Source: Allomuricauda sp. | Lineage (GTDB): Bacteria; Bacteroidota; Bacteroidia; Flavobacteriales; Flavobacteriaceae | DNA length: 64,000 bases | NCBI GenBank assembly: GCA_003712125.1 | Contig: RHLF01000001.1 | Location: 1,302,001 to 1,366,000 of the forward strand | Direction: 5' to 3' | Part shown: one piece after another, positions 17,636 through 26,945 of the stretch | How the letters are laid out: the number at the start of each line of letters is the position of its first letter | How positions within the stretch are numbered: the stretch's first letter is position 1 | Translations under genes and position numbers: made by a program | The notes under the pieces: model-generated | Database searches by the model: none | What the model was told of the DNA's origin: nothing | Seen by the model: only the letters and a program-made list of their open reading frames with translations

Positions 17636-19650
17636 TCTTTTAATTTAAAATAAAAGGCTCCCTTTTCACCTGTATAGTGAAAGGGGAGCTTCTTGTTGGC
17701 ACAGGTCGCTTCCCACCTTTTAATGAAACTTAAAAAGTTGCTTCCATCAGCAATAATTTGGCTTGGCCTAAGCGAATCAATTACACGTTCCAAATTCACC
17801 TGAGGCGATTGGGTCAAAATAAGGTAATCAACATGCTTGGGAGAAAGGTAAATTCCCAAACTATCTACTATCAAAACGTATTTTCCATTAATAAAATAAG
17901 AGTTTTGGAGGGGGTTATCGGTGAGCTCTGTGATACGCTCACCTACTTGAATAGCATTTACTATACGCTTCGCCTGTGAAGCGTTATGGGCATATACATT
18001 GAGTTTTGTTCCAGTTTGATGAAGCAATACCGAGTTCTTTGTTTGATGTGCAAAGAGGAGCTGTTCTTTTTGTGCTTGCGAGTGTTGTTGGTAGGTACCC
18101 CATCCTGAGCATAATACAACCGCACCCAATAATAGGGCTATGTTTTTGAACTTGGGTTTGGTTAAGGAAAATACCAATCCGAAAATCATTAGATATGCCA
18201 AAACCAATTGTACGGTATCAAAAGGGATATTCTTAAATACAAATGCTTCTTGCTGAGCGACCCAACCAATTATTGAATTCATGGTTTTGATCAAAGCATT
18301 GTAAACAGTCACTAAAGCCTCAGGTACCATTCTAACTAGACCCAAGAATAGGACTAAAACACCCAGCGCTATAATGATACCCAAGAAAGGAACCACTATC
18401 AAATTCGAAATAAAAAAAAGCGCGGGAAACTGGTGAAAATAATAAAGGCTTATGGGCAATACCCCGACTTGGGCAGCGATGCTTACCGATAACAATTGCC
18501 AAAAGTATCTTCCTAACCAATTCGAGGGAGACCAAAATAGCTGCAGTTTAGGATAAATCCATACAATGGAAAAAACAGCAGCATAGCTCATTTGAAAACC
18601 GACCTCAAATAAAAAAAGAGGTTCAATCAACAAAATAAAGAACATGGACAGGGCAATGATGTTGAAGGTGTTCGTCGGCCGGTTGAGATAGAGCGCATAA
18701 GCGACAAAAGAGAACATGGTAACCGCTCGAACAACGGAAGGTGATAAACCAGCTATAAAAGCAAAAGTCCAGAGCAGTACCAAAATCAAAACAAGTTTCA
18801 AGGTTTTGCCTTTGGGCAATCGCTCTAAAGGGCGCAAGAAAAACTGCAATATTAAAAGCAAAATACCGACATGTAACCCCGATACGGCCAAAATATGTAC
18901 CGCCCCTGCGTTCCGGTAATCATCCCAAGTTGATTCTGAAATGTCATTCCGTTGCCCTAAAAGCAAAGCTTGAACGACAGCAAACTCATCTTCCCCAAAA
19001 TCAGTCTTCCCCAATTGGCCAATGATATGTTCCCTTAAACGGGATGCAATCCCTCTTAACGTACTGGGGTCTCGGAATAAAGAATGGATTTGATGCGGTG
19101 CAACCCTAATTTGATAATTGATTCCCTTTTTTTCAAGGTATGCCTGATAGTCAAATTGATGCGGGTTTAGCGGTTCCTCAATTTTAGTGGCTTTTGCACG
19201 AACCGCTACTATTTCATCCATTATCAATGTTGTACTGGAATCTTTATTTACGGACAACAAAAGACTACCAGAAGCCTGGTTACCTGCTATTGATTTTACC
19301 TTGGCAAAGTAGCGATTGGAATATGGGGTTGGTTTTAGTACTTCATGAACTTTTAGATGCCAAATTTCAGATGTTGTTATTCGTTGCTTTGAAAAATGCG
19401 ACTGTATACTGTTGCCTTTTACCATAGTACAAACAAATGCCCCAAGGGCCACTGTTGTTAAAAAAGCAACCAATCCAAACCAAGGAAATGCATGCCTTTT
19501 TTGAAGATTGAACCCAATGAAAAGAATTGTAGCAAATCCAATTAGCGTTGCGGCCGAAACCATCCAGTTGAAGTCAAGCCAATACCCCAAAAGAATTCCA
19601 ATGATCAGATAGAAAGTTAGTTTGACCGATATGAGATCAATGAATCGCAT
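17632..19650 (-). CDS. ComEC/Rec2-family DNA-uptake channel, nuclease domain degenerate
   Basis: A 672-residue polytopic membrane protein with the DUF4131 N-terminal region and the Competence core (AVSGLHVGILLLIL near residue 255, RAVTMFSFVAYALYL near 309). ComEC moves single-stranded DNA through the inner membrane. The C-terminal soluble part (about 520-672) sits where a metallo-beta-lactamase-like domain usually lies, but I find no HxHxDH metal motif; the segment resembles a stripped version (KYVLIVDSLGIYL, YLILTQSP). The gene is shorter than full-length ComEC but this form is common in Bacteroidota to my knowledge. It is last in the surE-lpxB-NlpC operon and overlaps the NlpC stop by 1 nt. 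Confidence 0.87.
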   Translation of the reverse strand: MRFIDLISVKLTFYLIIGILLGYWLDFNWMVSAATLIGFATILFIGFNLQKRHAFPWFGLVAFLTTVALGAFVCTMVKGNSIQSHFSKQRITTSEIWHLKVHEVLKPTPYSNRYFAKVKSIAGNQASGSLLLSVNKDSSTTLIMDEIVAVRAKATKIEEPLNPHQFDYQAYLEKKGINYQIRVAPHQIHSLFRDPSTLRGIASRLREHIIGQLGKTDFGEDEFAVVQALLLGQRNDISESTWDDYRNAGAVHILAVSGLHVGILLLILQFFLRPLERLPKGKTLKLVLILVLLWTFAFIAGLSPSVVRAVTMFSFVAYALYLNRPTNTFNIIALSMFFILLIEPLFLFEVGFQMSYAAVFSIVWIYPKLQLFWSPSNWLGRYFWQLLSVSIAAQVGVLPISLYYFHQFPALFFISNLIVVPFLGIIIALGVLVLFLGLVRMVPEALVTVYNALIKTMNSIIGWVAQQEAFVFKNIPFDTVQLVLAYLMIFGLVFSLTKPKFKNIALLLGAVVLCSGWGTYQQHSQAQKEQLLFAHQTKNSVLLHQTGTKLNVYAHNASQAKRIVNAIQVGERITELTDNPLQNSYFINGKYVLIVDSLGIYLSPKHVDYLILTQSPQVNLERVIDSLRPSQIIADGSNFLSFIKRWEATCANKKLPFHYTGEKGAFYFKLKD

Positions 19651-20192
19651 TACAAAATGCGGGTTGCCTTAACAAAGGATGCATTCCAGAAGCCATCTTT
19701 TAGCGAAGAAACAATGACTCCACGGGAAGACGTAGCATGAATAAATTTAATTTCATTGCCCTTTACGTCTACCACCAACCCCACATGGTTGATTCGCTTG
19801 CCACTTTTTCGGGTTTTAAAGAACAATAGATCCCCTTTACGCACCTCTTTGACCTTAATTTTTTTTCCTTCATTGGCCATAATATGGGAGACGCGGGGAA
19901 AATCAATATTATTTTCTTTCAGGGATACATGTACCAATCCTGAACAGTCCATGCCTTTTTTGGTGCTGCCGCCAAAACGGTAACGAACCCCTGCATAGGC
20001 CATGGCAGATGACACCACATCATCGGCCTTTTCATTTTCGATTTTTTTTCGTTTGACCTTTTTGGTGACCAAGGTATCACCGGTTTCCGAGACAACAGTA
20101 ACTGTTCTTTTTTTACTGTAGGTGGTTCTCTTTTTTACGATACAACCCGTAAAGGAGATGGCCATTAGCAATATGAGATATCTGCGGTACAT
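19650..20192 (-). CDS. NlpC/P60 cell-wall peptidase lipoprotein
   Basis: A 180-residue cysteine peptidase (C40) expected to cut peptide bonds in peptidoglycan stems. A lipobox (SFTGC, Cys17) places it in the envelope, followed by a basic linker and the NlpC/P60 domain with catalytic Cys83 (MDCSGLV), His136 (INHVGLVVD) and polar His152 (FIHATS). There are no SH3 or LysM targeting domains. It lies 30 nt after lpxB and its stop overlaps the comEC start by 1 nt. The role is probably envelope remodelling. Confidence 0.88.
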   Translation of the reverse strand: MYRRYLILLMAISFTGCIVKKRTTYSKKRTVTVVSETGDTLVTKKVKRKKIENEKADDVVSSAMAYAGVRYRFGGSTKKGMDCSGLVHVSLKENNIDFPRVSHIMANEGKKIKVKEVRKGDLLFFKTRKSGKRINHVGLVVDVKGNEIKFIHATSSRGVIVSSLKDGFWNASFVKATRIL

Positions 20193-20222
20193 CCAAGAAA
20201 TATTGTTTCTTGGGGAATAAAT

Positions 20223-21332
20223 TTAACGATTTTCGATAATTAGTTGGGCAGCCCTGTCACTGGCACCTTGCCCACCCAACTTCTTTTCGAGCAAATTGTA
20301 ATCGGTTATTATTTGATTCCGTTTTTCACCAATCAATATTTTTGACAGCTCATTTTTAAGATTCGCGGTGGTAAGTTCGTTCTGAATGAGTTCCTTCACT
20401 ACTTCCTTGCCCATGATTAAATTGACCAAGGAGATATAATCGAGAGTTATGATCCTTTTTGCAATTTGGTAAGAAACCCAATTGCCTTTGTAGCAAACAA
20501 CTTGGGGAACCTTAAAAAGGGCGGTTTCCAGGGTTGCAGTGCCGCTTGTTACCAGCGCTGAATGGGAATTTTTTAATAGGGCATAGGTCTGACCTGCAAC
20601 ATAACTTGCCGAGCTTGCTGTAATAAAAGGTCGGTAGAAATCATCATCAAGGCTTGGTGCACCGGCGATGACAAATTGATAATCTTGAAATTCATCTTGC
20701 ACCGAAAGCATGATAGAGAGCATCTTTTGTACCTCTTGTTTTCTGCTTCCCGGTAGTAAAGCAATAATCGGTTTTTCTGGATGTAGGTCATTACGTTGAC
20801 GGAAGGACGAATCTTCAGGGAGTTCGGTATTGGCAATGGCATCCAGTAGGGGGTGGCCCACAAAATTCACGTCAATTCCGTTTTCAGCATAAAATTGTTT
20901 TTCGAAGGGCAAAATGACATACATAGTATCAATATCCCTCTTTATTTTCTGTACCCTGCCTTTTCGGGAGGCCCAAACTTGTGGAGAAATGTAATAATTG
21001 GTCTTAAATCCTTGTTGTTTGGCCCATTTTGCAATGCGAAGGTTAAAACCCGAAAAATCAATAAAAATGATGATATCAGGTTGAAATGCTTGGATATCAT
21101 TTTTGCAAAATTTGATGTTTTTGAAAATGGTCGAGATGTTTTTAACCACCTCAAGAAAACCCATGAAGGCCATTTCTTTATAGTGTTTTGCCAAATCAGC
21201 ACCGGCATTATGCATCATATCACCGCCAAAACATCGAAATTGGGCCTGGCCATCTCTTTGTTGCAAGGCTTTGATAAGATTAGACCCATGAAGGTCACCA
21301 GAAGCTTCTCCAGCAATGAGGTAGTATTTCAT
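20223..21332 (-). CDS. lpxB: Lipid-A-disaccharide synthase
   Basis: A 369-residue GT-B glycosyltransferase (GT19) that joins UDP-diacylglucosamine and lipid X to form the lipid A disaccharide. Diagnostic motifs are GEASGDLHGSNLI at the N-terminus, FIDFSGFNLRIA near residue 93, YYISPQVWASRKGRVQKI near 116, LLPGSRKQEVQ near 193 and SGTATLE near 259. Length is normal. It starts 1 nt after the small membrane gene and sits in the surE operon, a pairing that recurs in Bacteroidota to my knowledge. Confidence 0.95.
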   Translation of the reverse strand: MKYYLIAGEASGDLHGSNLIKALQQRDGQAQFRCFGGDMMHNAGADLAKHYKEMAFMGFLEVVKNISTIFKNIKFCKNDIQAFQPDIIIFIDFSGFNLRIAKWAKQQGFKTNYYISPQVWASRKGRVQKIKRDIDTMYVILPFEKQFYAENGIDVNFVGHPLLDAIANTELPEDSSFRQRNDLHPEKPIIALLPGSRKQEVQKMLSIMLSVQDEFQDYQFVIAGAPSLDDDFYRPFITASSASYVAGQTYALLKNSHSALVTSGTATLETALFKVPQVVCYKGNWVSYQIAKRIITLDYISLVNLIMGKEVVKELIQNELTTANLKNELSKILIGEKRNQIITDYNLLEKKLGGQGASDRAAQLIIENR

Positions 21333-21333
21333 A

Positions 21334-21618
21334 CTAAAAAACCTTGTAGTAGAGTATAACCAGAGCGGTTAAAATAGTGGCTATCATGACCCCCCGGGCC
21401 CGATAATCACGTTTGATTCGTAAAAACCCAAAAAAAGCTACCAAGTTCAAAATAGCCCCAAGTGCCAAAAGACTGCCGACGTGCTCTTGAGCAACCGCAG
21501 CTTTATAGGTTTCGACAATCCCACGGTCGGAGAACAACAAAATATACAATAGTGTCCCTACGGTATTGGCGATGATGCCAACCACGAATCCTATTAAAAT
21601 TTCCTTTTTAGTGTTCAT
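21334..21618 (-). CDS. Three-helix membrane protein, unknown function
   Basis: A 94-residue protein with three hydrophobic segments (about residues 7-30, 47-65 and 76-91) joined by short charged loops; RIKRDYRARG between helices 2 and 3 is basic and should be cytoplasmic. I recognise no characterised family. It overlaps the end of surE by 11 nt and ends 1 nt before lpxB, so it is firmly in the operon. Confidence 0.65.
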   Translation of the reverse strand: MNTKKEILIGFVVGIIANTVGTLLYILLFSDRGIVETYKAAVAQEHVGSLLALGAILNLVAFFGFLRIKRDYRARGVMIATILTALVILYYKVF

Positions 21619-22390
21619 TTAGCCTCCAGTTTTTAAAATGTGCCATTGCTTTGTAAGAGGTCAAATCGTATTGCGTGGGTACAATGGAAATATAGTTATT
21701 GGAAATTGCCCAGATATCAGTGTCTTCGCCCTCATCCAAAAGCTCGAATTCACCACTCAACCAAAAATATTCCCTGCCCGTTGGACTGGTACGCTTGTCA
21801 AATTGCTCTTTCCAGTTGGCATTGGCCTGTCTGCATACCTTGATACCCTTGGGTTCAACCCCATCGGTTTTGGGAATGTTCACATTAAGAACAGTGCCTT
21901 TAGGGATACCATTTTTTAGGGCCTCAAGTACAATTTTTTTGATGAGTTGGGATGCAGGCTCAAAATTTGCTCTCCAGGAATAATCACATAGCGAAAAACC
22001 AATGGCAGGTATTCCTTCAATTCCGGCTTCTATAGCAGCGCTCATGGTACCCGAATAAATCACATTAATAGAAGCGTTTGACCCATGATTGATGCCACTG
22101 AGACAGATATCCGGCTTGCGGTCTAACAATACCTGCAAAGCCAATTTGACACAGTCGGCAGGGGTTCCGCTACAGCTATACTCACTTGGTGCTCCTTTTT
22201 CCTTGTCGATGACCACTTTTTTCGAATACAGGGTACTGTCGATGGTAATGGCATGACCCATGCCTGATTGTGGGCTATCGGGAGCTACCACAATAACGTC
22301 ACCAATTTCCTTTGCTATTGCAATTAGAGTCCTCAGTCCTGGAGCGGTGATTCCATCATCATTGGTAACCAGAATCAAAGGTTTTTTCAT
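21608..22390 (-). CDS. surE: 5'/3'-nucleotidase SurE
   Basis: A 260-residue metal-dependent phosphatase that releases phosphate from nucleoside monophosphates and is linked to stationary-phase survival. The active-site residues are visible: TNDDG with Asp11 and Asp12, APDSPQSGMG with Ser42, and GINHGSNAS near residue 99 with the metal-binding Asn. Length is typical. It is first gene of a five-gene minus-strand operon. A -7 element (TATTTTTG at 22416-22409) ends about 18 nt before the start codon. Confidence 0.94.
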   Translation of the reverse strand: MKKPLILVTNDDGITAPGLRTLIAIAKEIGDVIVVAPDSPQSGMGHAITIDSTLYSKKVVIDKEKGAPSEYSCSGTPADCVKLALQVLLDRKPDICLSGINHGSNASINVIYSGTMSAAIEAGIEGIPAIGFSLCDYSWRANFEPASQLIKKIVLEALKNGIPKGTVLNVNIPKTDGVEPKGIKVCRQANANWKEQFDKRTSPTGREYFWLSGEFELLDEGEDTDIWAISNNYISIVPTQYDLTSYKAMAHFKNWRLNEH

Positions 22391-22408
22391 GGCACATACT
22401 TAATGGGG

Positions 22409-22416
22409 CAAAAATA
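22409..22416 (-). promoter_or_regulatory. -7 element of the surE-lpxB-comEC operon
   Basis: TATTTTTG on the minus strand matches TAnnTTTG. Transcription would start near 22402, giving a leader of about 12 nt before the ATG at 22390. No TTTG is found at the ideal upstream distance. Confidence 0.45.
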
Positions 22417-22591
22417 CGTTTTTCATAAGGATATGAGCTTTGCCCCGTTTAACAAAAAATTAAATGCCCAAGCCAATACTGGCATGGTTTTTTCAGTATA
22501 TTAGGGTGTTCATTGGAAATGCAATGACGGGAGGCGCAATACGTGTTGGCTGAATCCATAGTAATTACGTCCCAAACTTAAAAACAAATAC

Positions 22592-24805
22592 ATGAAAAAG
22601 AAATTCACCTTGGCCTTTATGGTTCTTCTGGTTGCAGTTGCATCATGCAGCTTTACCAACACCTCTTTTGAGAACAACGATAAGGACAAGCTGCTGCTTG
22701 ATTTGATCACCTATGTTTTGGAGAAAGGACATTACGAGCCCAAAAATATCAATGATACATTTTCATCAAATGTTTTTGATGATTTTATAGATATCATCGA
22801 TCCTACAAAACGGTACTTTCTTGAAAGTGATATCAAAGAATTTGAACAATACAGATTCCAAATTGATGACCAAATAAAAAATACCGACATCACCTTTTTT
22901 AACTTGGTGTACCAACGTCTCATGAAAAGAATGGGTGAGGCCAAAGAGATTTATCAAGAACTCCTTGGGCAACCTTTCGATTATACCCTTGAGGAAAGTA
23001 TTAGCATTGACTATAACGATGAGGCATTTGCCTCCAACAGTCGTGAGTTAAAAGAGCGCTGGAGAAAGCAATTAAAGTACAATACGCTTGGGGTTTATGA
23101 CAATAAGATCTCTGATGGTTTACGCGTAGCCGGATATACCAAAACCGGTGCTGGCGAAAAACCTGCAGATATGGCCAGCGTAAATACAAGTATCAAAGGT
23201 TTTGAACTGAAATCAACTGACAAGCTGGGTGATTTGACCGTTGCAGAAATAGAAGTTGCTGCCCGGGAAACCACTAAAAACACCTTGGACGAATTTTTTG
23301 ATTTTATTGATGACCTAGAGCGCAAAGATTGGTTCGTACAATACATCAATACCATTGTAGATGAATTCGACCCCCATACCTTTTATTTTGCCCCTGATGA
23401 TAAGGATAAGTTCGATATCAGCATGAGCGGTAAATTTGAAGGGATTGGTGCAAGACTGCAAAAAAAGCCTGAGGGTGCGAAAATTGTTGAGATAATTTCT
23501 GGAGGTCCAGTGTGGCGTGCACAGTCTCTTGAGGTTGGTGATGAAATACTAAAAGTGGGACAAGATGGTGAAGAGGCGATAGATATTGTTGGTATGCGTC
23601 TTGACGATGCCATTAAGTTGATCAAAGGCCCCAAGGGTACCATAGTTGATTTGACCGTTCGCCGCGTTGATGGGTCTGTTGAACAGGTTTCGATTACAAG
23701 AGATGTGGTTGTGCTTGAAGAATCCTATGCGAAATCTGCGACCGTTACAAGGGAAGCAAAAAAATATGGCATTATCCATTTGCCGAAATTCTATGTCGAT
23801 TTTGAGGATTACACCGAACGAAATGCAGCCTCAGATGTTGCCAAAGAGGTAGAGCGCTTAAAGTCTGAAGGTATTGAAGGATTGGTGCTTGACCTTAGGG
23901 ATAATGGTGGCGGTTCTTTAAAGACTGTGGTTGAAATGGCTGGGCTATTTATCAAGGATGGTCCAATTGTACAGGTTAGATCATCAGGAAAAAGAAAGGA
24001 AGTTCATGAAGATAAGGATGAGCGCATCCAATGGGACGGTCCCTTGGTAGTTTTGGTCAATGAACTTTCAGCATCTGCTTCTGAAATTTTAGCTGCTGCA
24101 ATGCAAGATTACAAAAGGGCGGTGGTTATTGGCAGTAAGCAAACGTTCGGAAAAGGAACGGTACAAAATGTTATTCCGCTTGACAACATTGTACGTAGCA
24201 ATGAACATGGTGATTTGGGTGCTATTAAACTTACCACACAAAAATTTTATCGAATCAATGGCGGGTCAACGCAACTTGAAGGCGTTAAAAGTGATATTGT
24301 GGTTCCCGACAGATACAGTTACATTGATCTAGGGGAACGCGACCAAGAAAACCCATTGGAATGGGATAAGATATCTCCTGCAGATTACGAGGTTTGGAAT
24401 GGCTACAACGATTTTGAAACTGCCATCAAAAACAGCAAAGCGCGCATGGCGAATAATCCCCAAATAAAACTTATTGAGGAAAACGCGCAATGGCTTAAAA
24501 GGCAGCAGGATCAAACCGAAGTATCGTTGAACTATGAGCAATTCAAAATCAGCGAAGAAAAATCGAAAAAACAATCTGATTATTTCAAATCACTGAGGGA
24601 TTATGATTCAAAACTCACTTTTGAATCCTTGAAATATGAAAACGAATTGTTTGCGCAAGACAGCGTTTTAAGGGAGAAAAGAAACAGATGGCATAAAAAT
24701 TTGGCCAAGGATATTTATGTTGAAGAGGCCATTAACGTACTTCAAGACCTTAAGTTGAACAACTTTAAGGGAAGCAACCCGAAATTGGCCAGTGTAAAAG
24801 GATAA
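22592..24805 (+). CDS. Carboxy-terminal processing protease (Prc/Tsp, S41)
   Basis: A 737-residue periplasmic protease of the tail-specific type, which degrades proteins with apolar C-termini and helps control peptidoglycan hydrolases. A lipobox-like signal (AVASC, Cys19) starts it. The N-terminal helical region, a PDZ domain near residues 265-355 (GIGARLQKKPEGAKIVEI), and the S41 catalytic region follow, with VLDLRDNGGGSL near 431, NELSASASE carrying the nucleophile Ser, and GSKQTFGKGTVQN carrying the general-base Lys. The C-terminal charged region fits DUF3340. A strong hairpin terminator follows at 24826. Confidence 0.93.
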   Translation: MKKKFTLAFMVLLVAVASCSFTNTSFENNDKDKLLLDLITYVLEKGHYEPKNINDTFSSNVFDDFIDIIDPTKRYFLESDIKEFEQYRFQIDDQIKNTDITFFNLVYQRLMKRMGEAKEIYQELLGQPFDYTLEESISIDYNDEAFASNSRELKERWRKQLKYNTLGVYDNKISDGLRVAGYTKTGAGEKPADMASVNTSIKGFELKSTDKLGDLTVAEIEVAARETTKNTLDEFFDFIDDLERKDWFVQYINTIVDEFDPHTFYFAPDDKDKFDISMSGKFEGIGARLQKKPEGAKIVEIISGGPVWRAQSLEVGDEILKVGQDGEEAIDIVGMRLDDAIKLIKGPKGTIVDLTVRRVDGSVEQVSITRDVVVLEESYAKSATVTREAKKYGIIHLPKFYVDFEDYTERNAASDVAKEVERLKSEGIEGLVLDLRDNGGGSLKTVVEMAGLFIKDGPIVQVRSSGKRKEVHEDKDERIQWDGPLVVLVNELSASASEILAAAMQDYKRAVVIGSKQTFGKGTVQNVIPLDNIVRSNEHGDLGAIKLTTQKFYRINGGSTQLEGVKSDIVVPDRYSYIDLGERDQENPLEWDKISPADYEVWNGYNDFETAIKNSKARMANNPQIKLIEENAQWLKRQQDQTEVSLNYEQFKISEEKSKKQSDYFKSLRDYDSKLTFESLKYENELFAQDSVLREKRNRWHKNLAKDIYVEEAINVLQDLKLNNFKGSNPKLASVKG

Positions 24806-24825
24806 CTCCAAAAGTTAATATATTG

Positions 24826-24852
24826 AAGCCCAGCAAAAGCTGGGCTTTTTTA
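24826..24852 (+). terminator. Intrinsic terminator after the Prc gene
   Basis: A perfect 9-bp stem AAGCCCAGC/GCTGGGCTT with AAAA loop is followed by TTTTTATAT. It lies between the protease stop (24805) and the first plausible nuclease start (TTG 24865). Confidence 0.9.
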
Positions 24853-24864
24853 TATCATGCAATA

Positions 24865-25665
24865 TTGAAGAACAAGACTGTTTATACCATTCTAATTGCC
24901 ATCTGTATTATCGGATTTTGGCTTTTTGAAAATTTTTATACGGGTAAAGACAACCCCTATGGCGCACAAGATGCCGAATCCCGCCTTATCAGAAATGATT
25001 TCCTGCCTGAATTGATTGAAGATCGGATGGTCAGGCATAAACACTATGTGTTGTCCTATAGCGAAACGCACGAACAGGCCGAATGGGTGGCGTATGCCTT
25101 AAAACAAGAACATTTAACCCATGATGATCGACGTCGACCTTATTTTATAGAAGACCCCTTGGTAACTTCAAGATCGGCTGATTGGCGCAATTACAAAGGT
25201 TCTGGATATGATAGGGGTCATTTATGTCCTGCTGGCGATCGAAGGTTTTCAGAATTTGCCTATAATGAAACATTTTATACGAGTAATATTGCTCCCCAGC
25301 GAAAAGATTTCAATGCAGGCGTTTGGAACCGATTGGAGCAACAAGTTCGTCAGTGGTGCAAAACCTACGGTACCATTTATGTTGTTACAGGAGGTATTTT
25401 GGAAGCCGATCTTCCAGGAATTGGATATGAAGATGTGACCGTTCCGGAACATTTTTTTAAGGTTGTTGTTAGGGAAGAAAATGATAAGGTCTTCGCTATG
25501 GCGTTTTTGCTTCCTCATAAGGAGTCTCAAGAGCCCTTGAAAAACTTTGTGGTTTCAATAGATTTTCTAGAATCGCAATCAGATTTGGATTTTTTCCACC
25601 AGATGGGTAAAGATGAACAAAACCATTTGGAAGCCTCAAGCCGATTGAAAGAATGGGAATTCTAA
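24865..25665 (+). CDS. Membrane-anchored DNA/RNA non-specific endonuclease (NUC1)
   Basis: A nuclease of the beta-beta-alpha-metal NUC1 family with one N-terminal anchor (TVYTILIAICIIGFWLF). The active-site motif is DRGHLCPAGDRRF (catalytic His), and TSNIAPQRKDFNAGVWNRLE supplies the metal-binding Asn and structural residues, matching the DRGH...N signature. The frame is open back to a TTG at 24823, but translation from there would encode the terminator hairpin; the TTG at 24865, just before the anchor, is the better start and gives 266 residues. No in-frame ATG is available. It probably works outside the inner membrane in nucleic-acid breakdown. Its stop overlaps that of rodA (CTAA). Confidence 0.88.
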   Translation: MKNKTVYTILIAICIIGFWLFENFYTGKDNPYGAQDAESRLIRNDFLPELIEDRMVRHKHYVLSYSETHEQAEWVAYALKQEHLTHDDRRRPYFIEDPLVTSRSADWRNYKGSGYDRGHLCPAGDRRFSEFAYNETFYTSNIAPQRKDFNAGVWNRLEQQVRQWCKTYGTIYVVTGGILEADLPGIGYEDVTVPEHFFKVVVREENDKVFAMAFLLPHKESQEPLKNFVVSIDFLESQSDLDFFHQMGKDEQNHLEASSRLKEWEF

Positions 25666-26945
25666 ATACCCTCTTTCAACCTATTTGAATCCAATTTCAA
25701 GAACACAAACAATAATATGGTGAAGAACAATAATCCCGATCCGCCATAACTAAAAAACGGCAGTGGAATACCAATTGTGGGCAGAAGCCCAATCACCATT
25801 CCTATATTGATGACATAGTGTATAAACAATATTGAAATTACTCCATAGCCATACATTCTGCCAAAGTCATTTTTTTGTCTTTCTGCCAAAACCACCAATC
25901 GCAAAAAGAACAGGGTAAAAATGATAACAACTGTGGCAGTGCCAACAAAACCCCATTCTTCACCTACCGAGCTGAAAATATAGTCGGTGTGTTGGGCAGG
26001 TACAAAATCTCCCTTGGTCCTTGTACCTTCTAAAAAGCCCTTTCCAAAAAAGCCTCCTGATTCGATGGCCTTTTCAGATTGGTAGGTATTATAACCTATT
26101 GTTTTACTGATTTGTTCCAGTTTAGCCTCATCTTTTTCCAGTCTAAGCCATAACGAAAACCGGTCGCGATGTCTTTGCTCAAAAACATTTTCGAACACGA
26201 AATTAGCGGAGAGTGAAAATAGAATCGAAATTACAATACCTATAAAAACAGGTAGTAGGGGAATTTTCACCGTATTTTTTTTAAATGAAAATACCAGTAC
26301 GGCCAATGCCACCAATCCTATGGTCACCCAGACGGTGCCAAACATCAAGGTGGTTACAAAAAGTGCAATCAAGATGAGTGGAATGATCAAATAGAAGAGT
26401 GGTAAGCCTTCGCGGAACAACACAAAAAAAAGTGAAAAATAGACTAGGGCGCTTCCAGGATCTGGTTGGGGAATCACCAATATTGCCGGAAGGACGATGA
26501 TAAGAACGGCATAGATTTGATCCTTTCTTTTTCGGATATCGGTTTGAATATCACTAAGGTATTTTGCGACGGCCAAAGCAGTCGTCATTTTGGCCAATTC
26601 GGATGGCTGTAAATTGAAAAAACCCAGACCATACCAGGAAGTCGCTCCACCAATCTTCTTCCCAAAAAGGAATAGCCCGATCAACAATACGATTGAAACC
26701 AAGTAGAATATACTGGCAAAACGTTCAAAAAAACCGGTTTCAATAAACAGGATAAAGAATACCGCCAAAACACTTACCCCAATGAAGAAAAACTGTTTTC
26801 CGTAAAGCGTTGAAAAATCAAAAAGAGAGCCACCTGACTCACCTAAGGTTGTTGAATAAATATTGATCCATCCAATAAATACGAGCAATACGTAAAAGAA
26901 AATACTAAGCCAATCGATGCGCCTTATGAGGCTTTTACCACTCAT
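25662..26945 (-). CDS. rodA: Peptidoglycan glycosyltransferase RodA (SEDS)
   Basis: A 427-residue polytopic SEDS-family glycan polymerase of the elongasome. About ten helices are visible, and the family signature appears as LQPSELAKM near residue 119, PDPGSALVYF near 161 and IGIPLPFFSYGGSGLLF near the C-terminus. It pairs with PBP2: the mrdA gene overlaps it by 11 nt upstream. RodA rather than FtsW is supported by the mreBCD-mrdA context. Confidence 0.95.
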   Translation of the reverse strand: MSGKSLIRRIDWLSIFFYVLLVFIGWINIYSTTLGESGGSLFDFSTLYGKQFFFIGVSVLAVFFILFIETGFFERFASIFYLVSIVLLIGLFLFGKKIGGATSWYGLGFFNLQPSELAKMTTALAVAKYLSDIQTDIRKRKDQIYAVLIIVLPAILVIPQPDPGSALVYFSLFFVLFREGLPLFYLIIPLILIALFVTTLMFGTVWVTIGLVALAVLVFSFKKNTVKIPLLPVFIGIVISILFSLSANFVFENVFEQRHRDRFSLWLRLEKDEAKLEQISKTIGYNTYQSEKAIESGGFFGKGFLEGTRTKGDFVPAQHTDYIFSSVGEEWGFVGTATVVIIFTLFFLRLVVLAERQKNDFGRMYGYGVISILFIHYVINIGMVIGLLPTIGIPLPFFSYGGSGLLFFTILLFVFLKLDSNRLKEGI

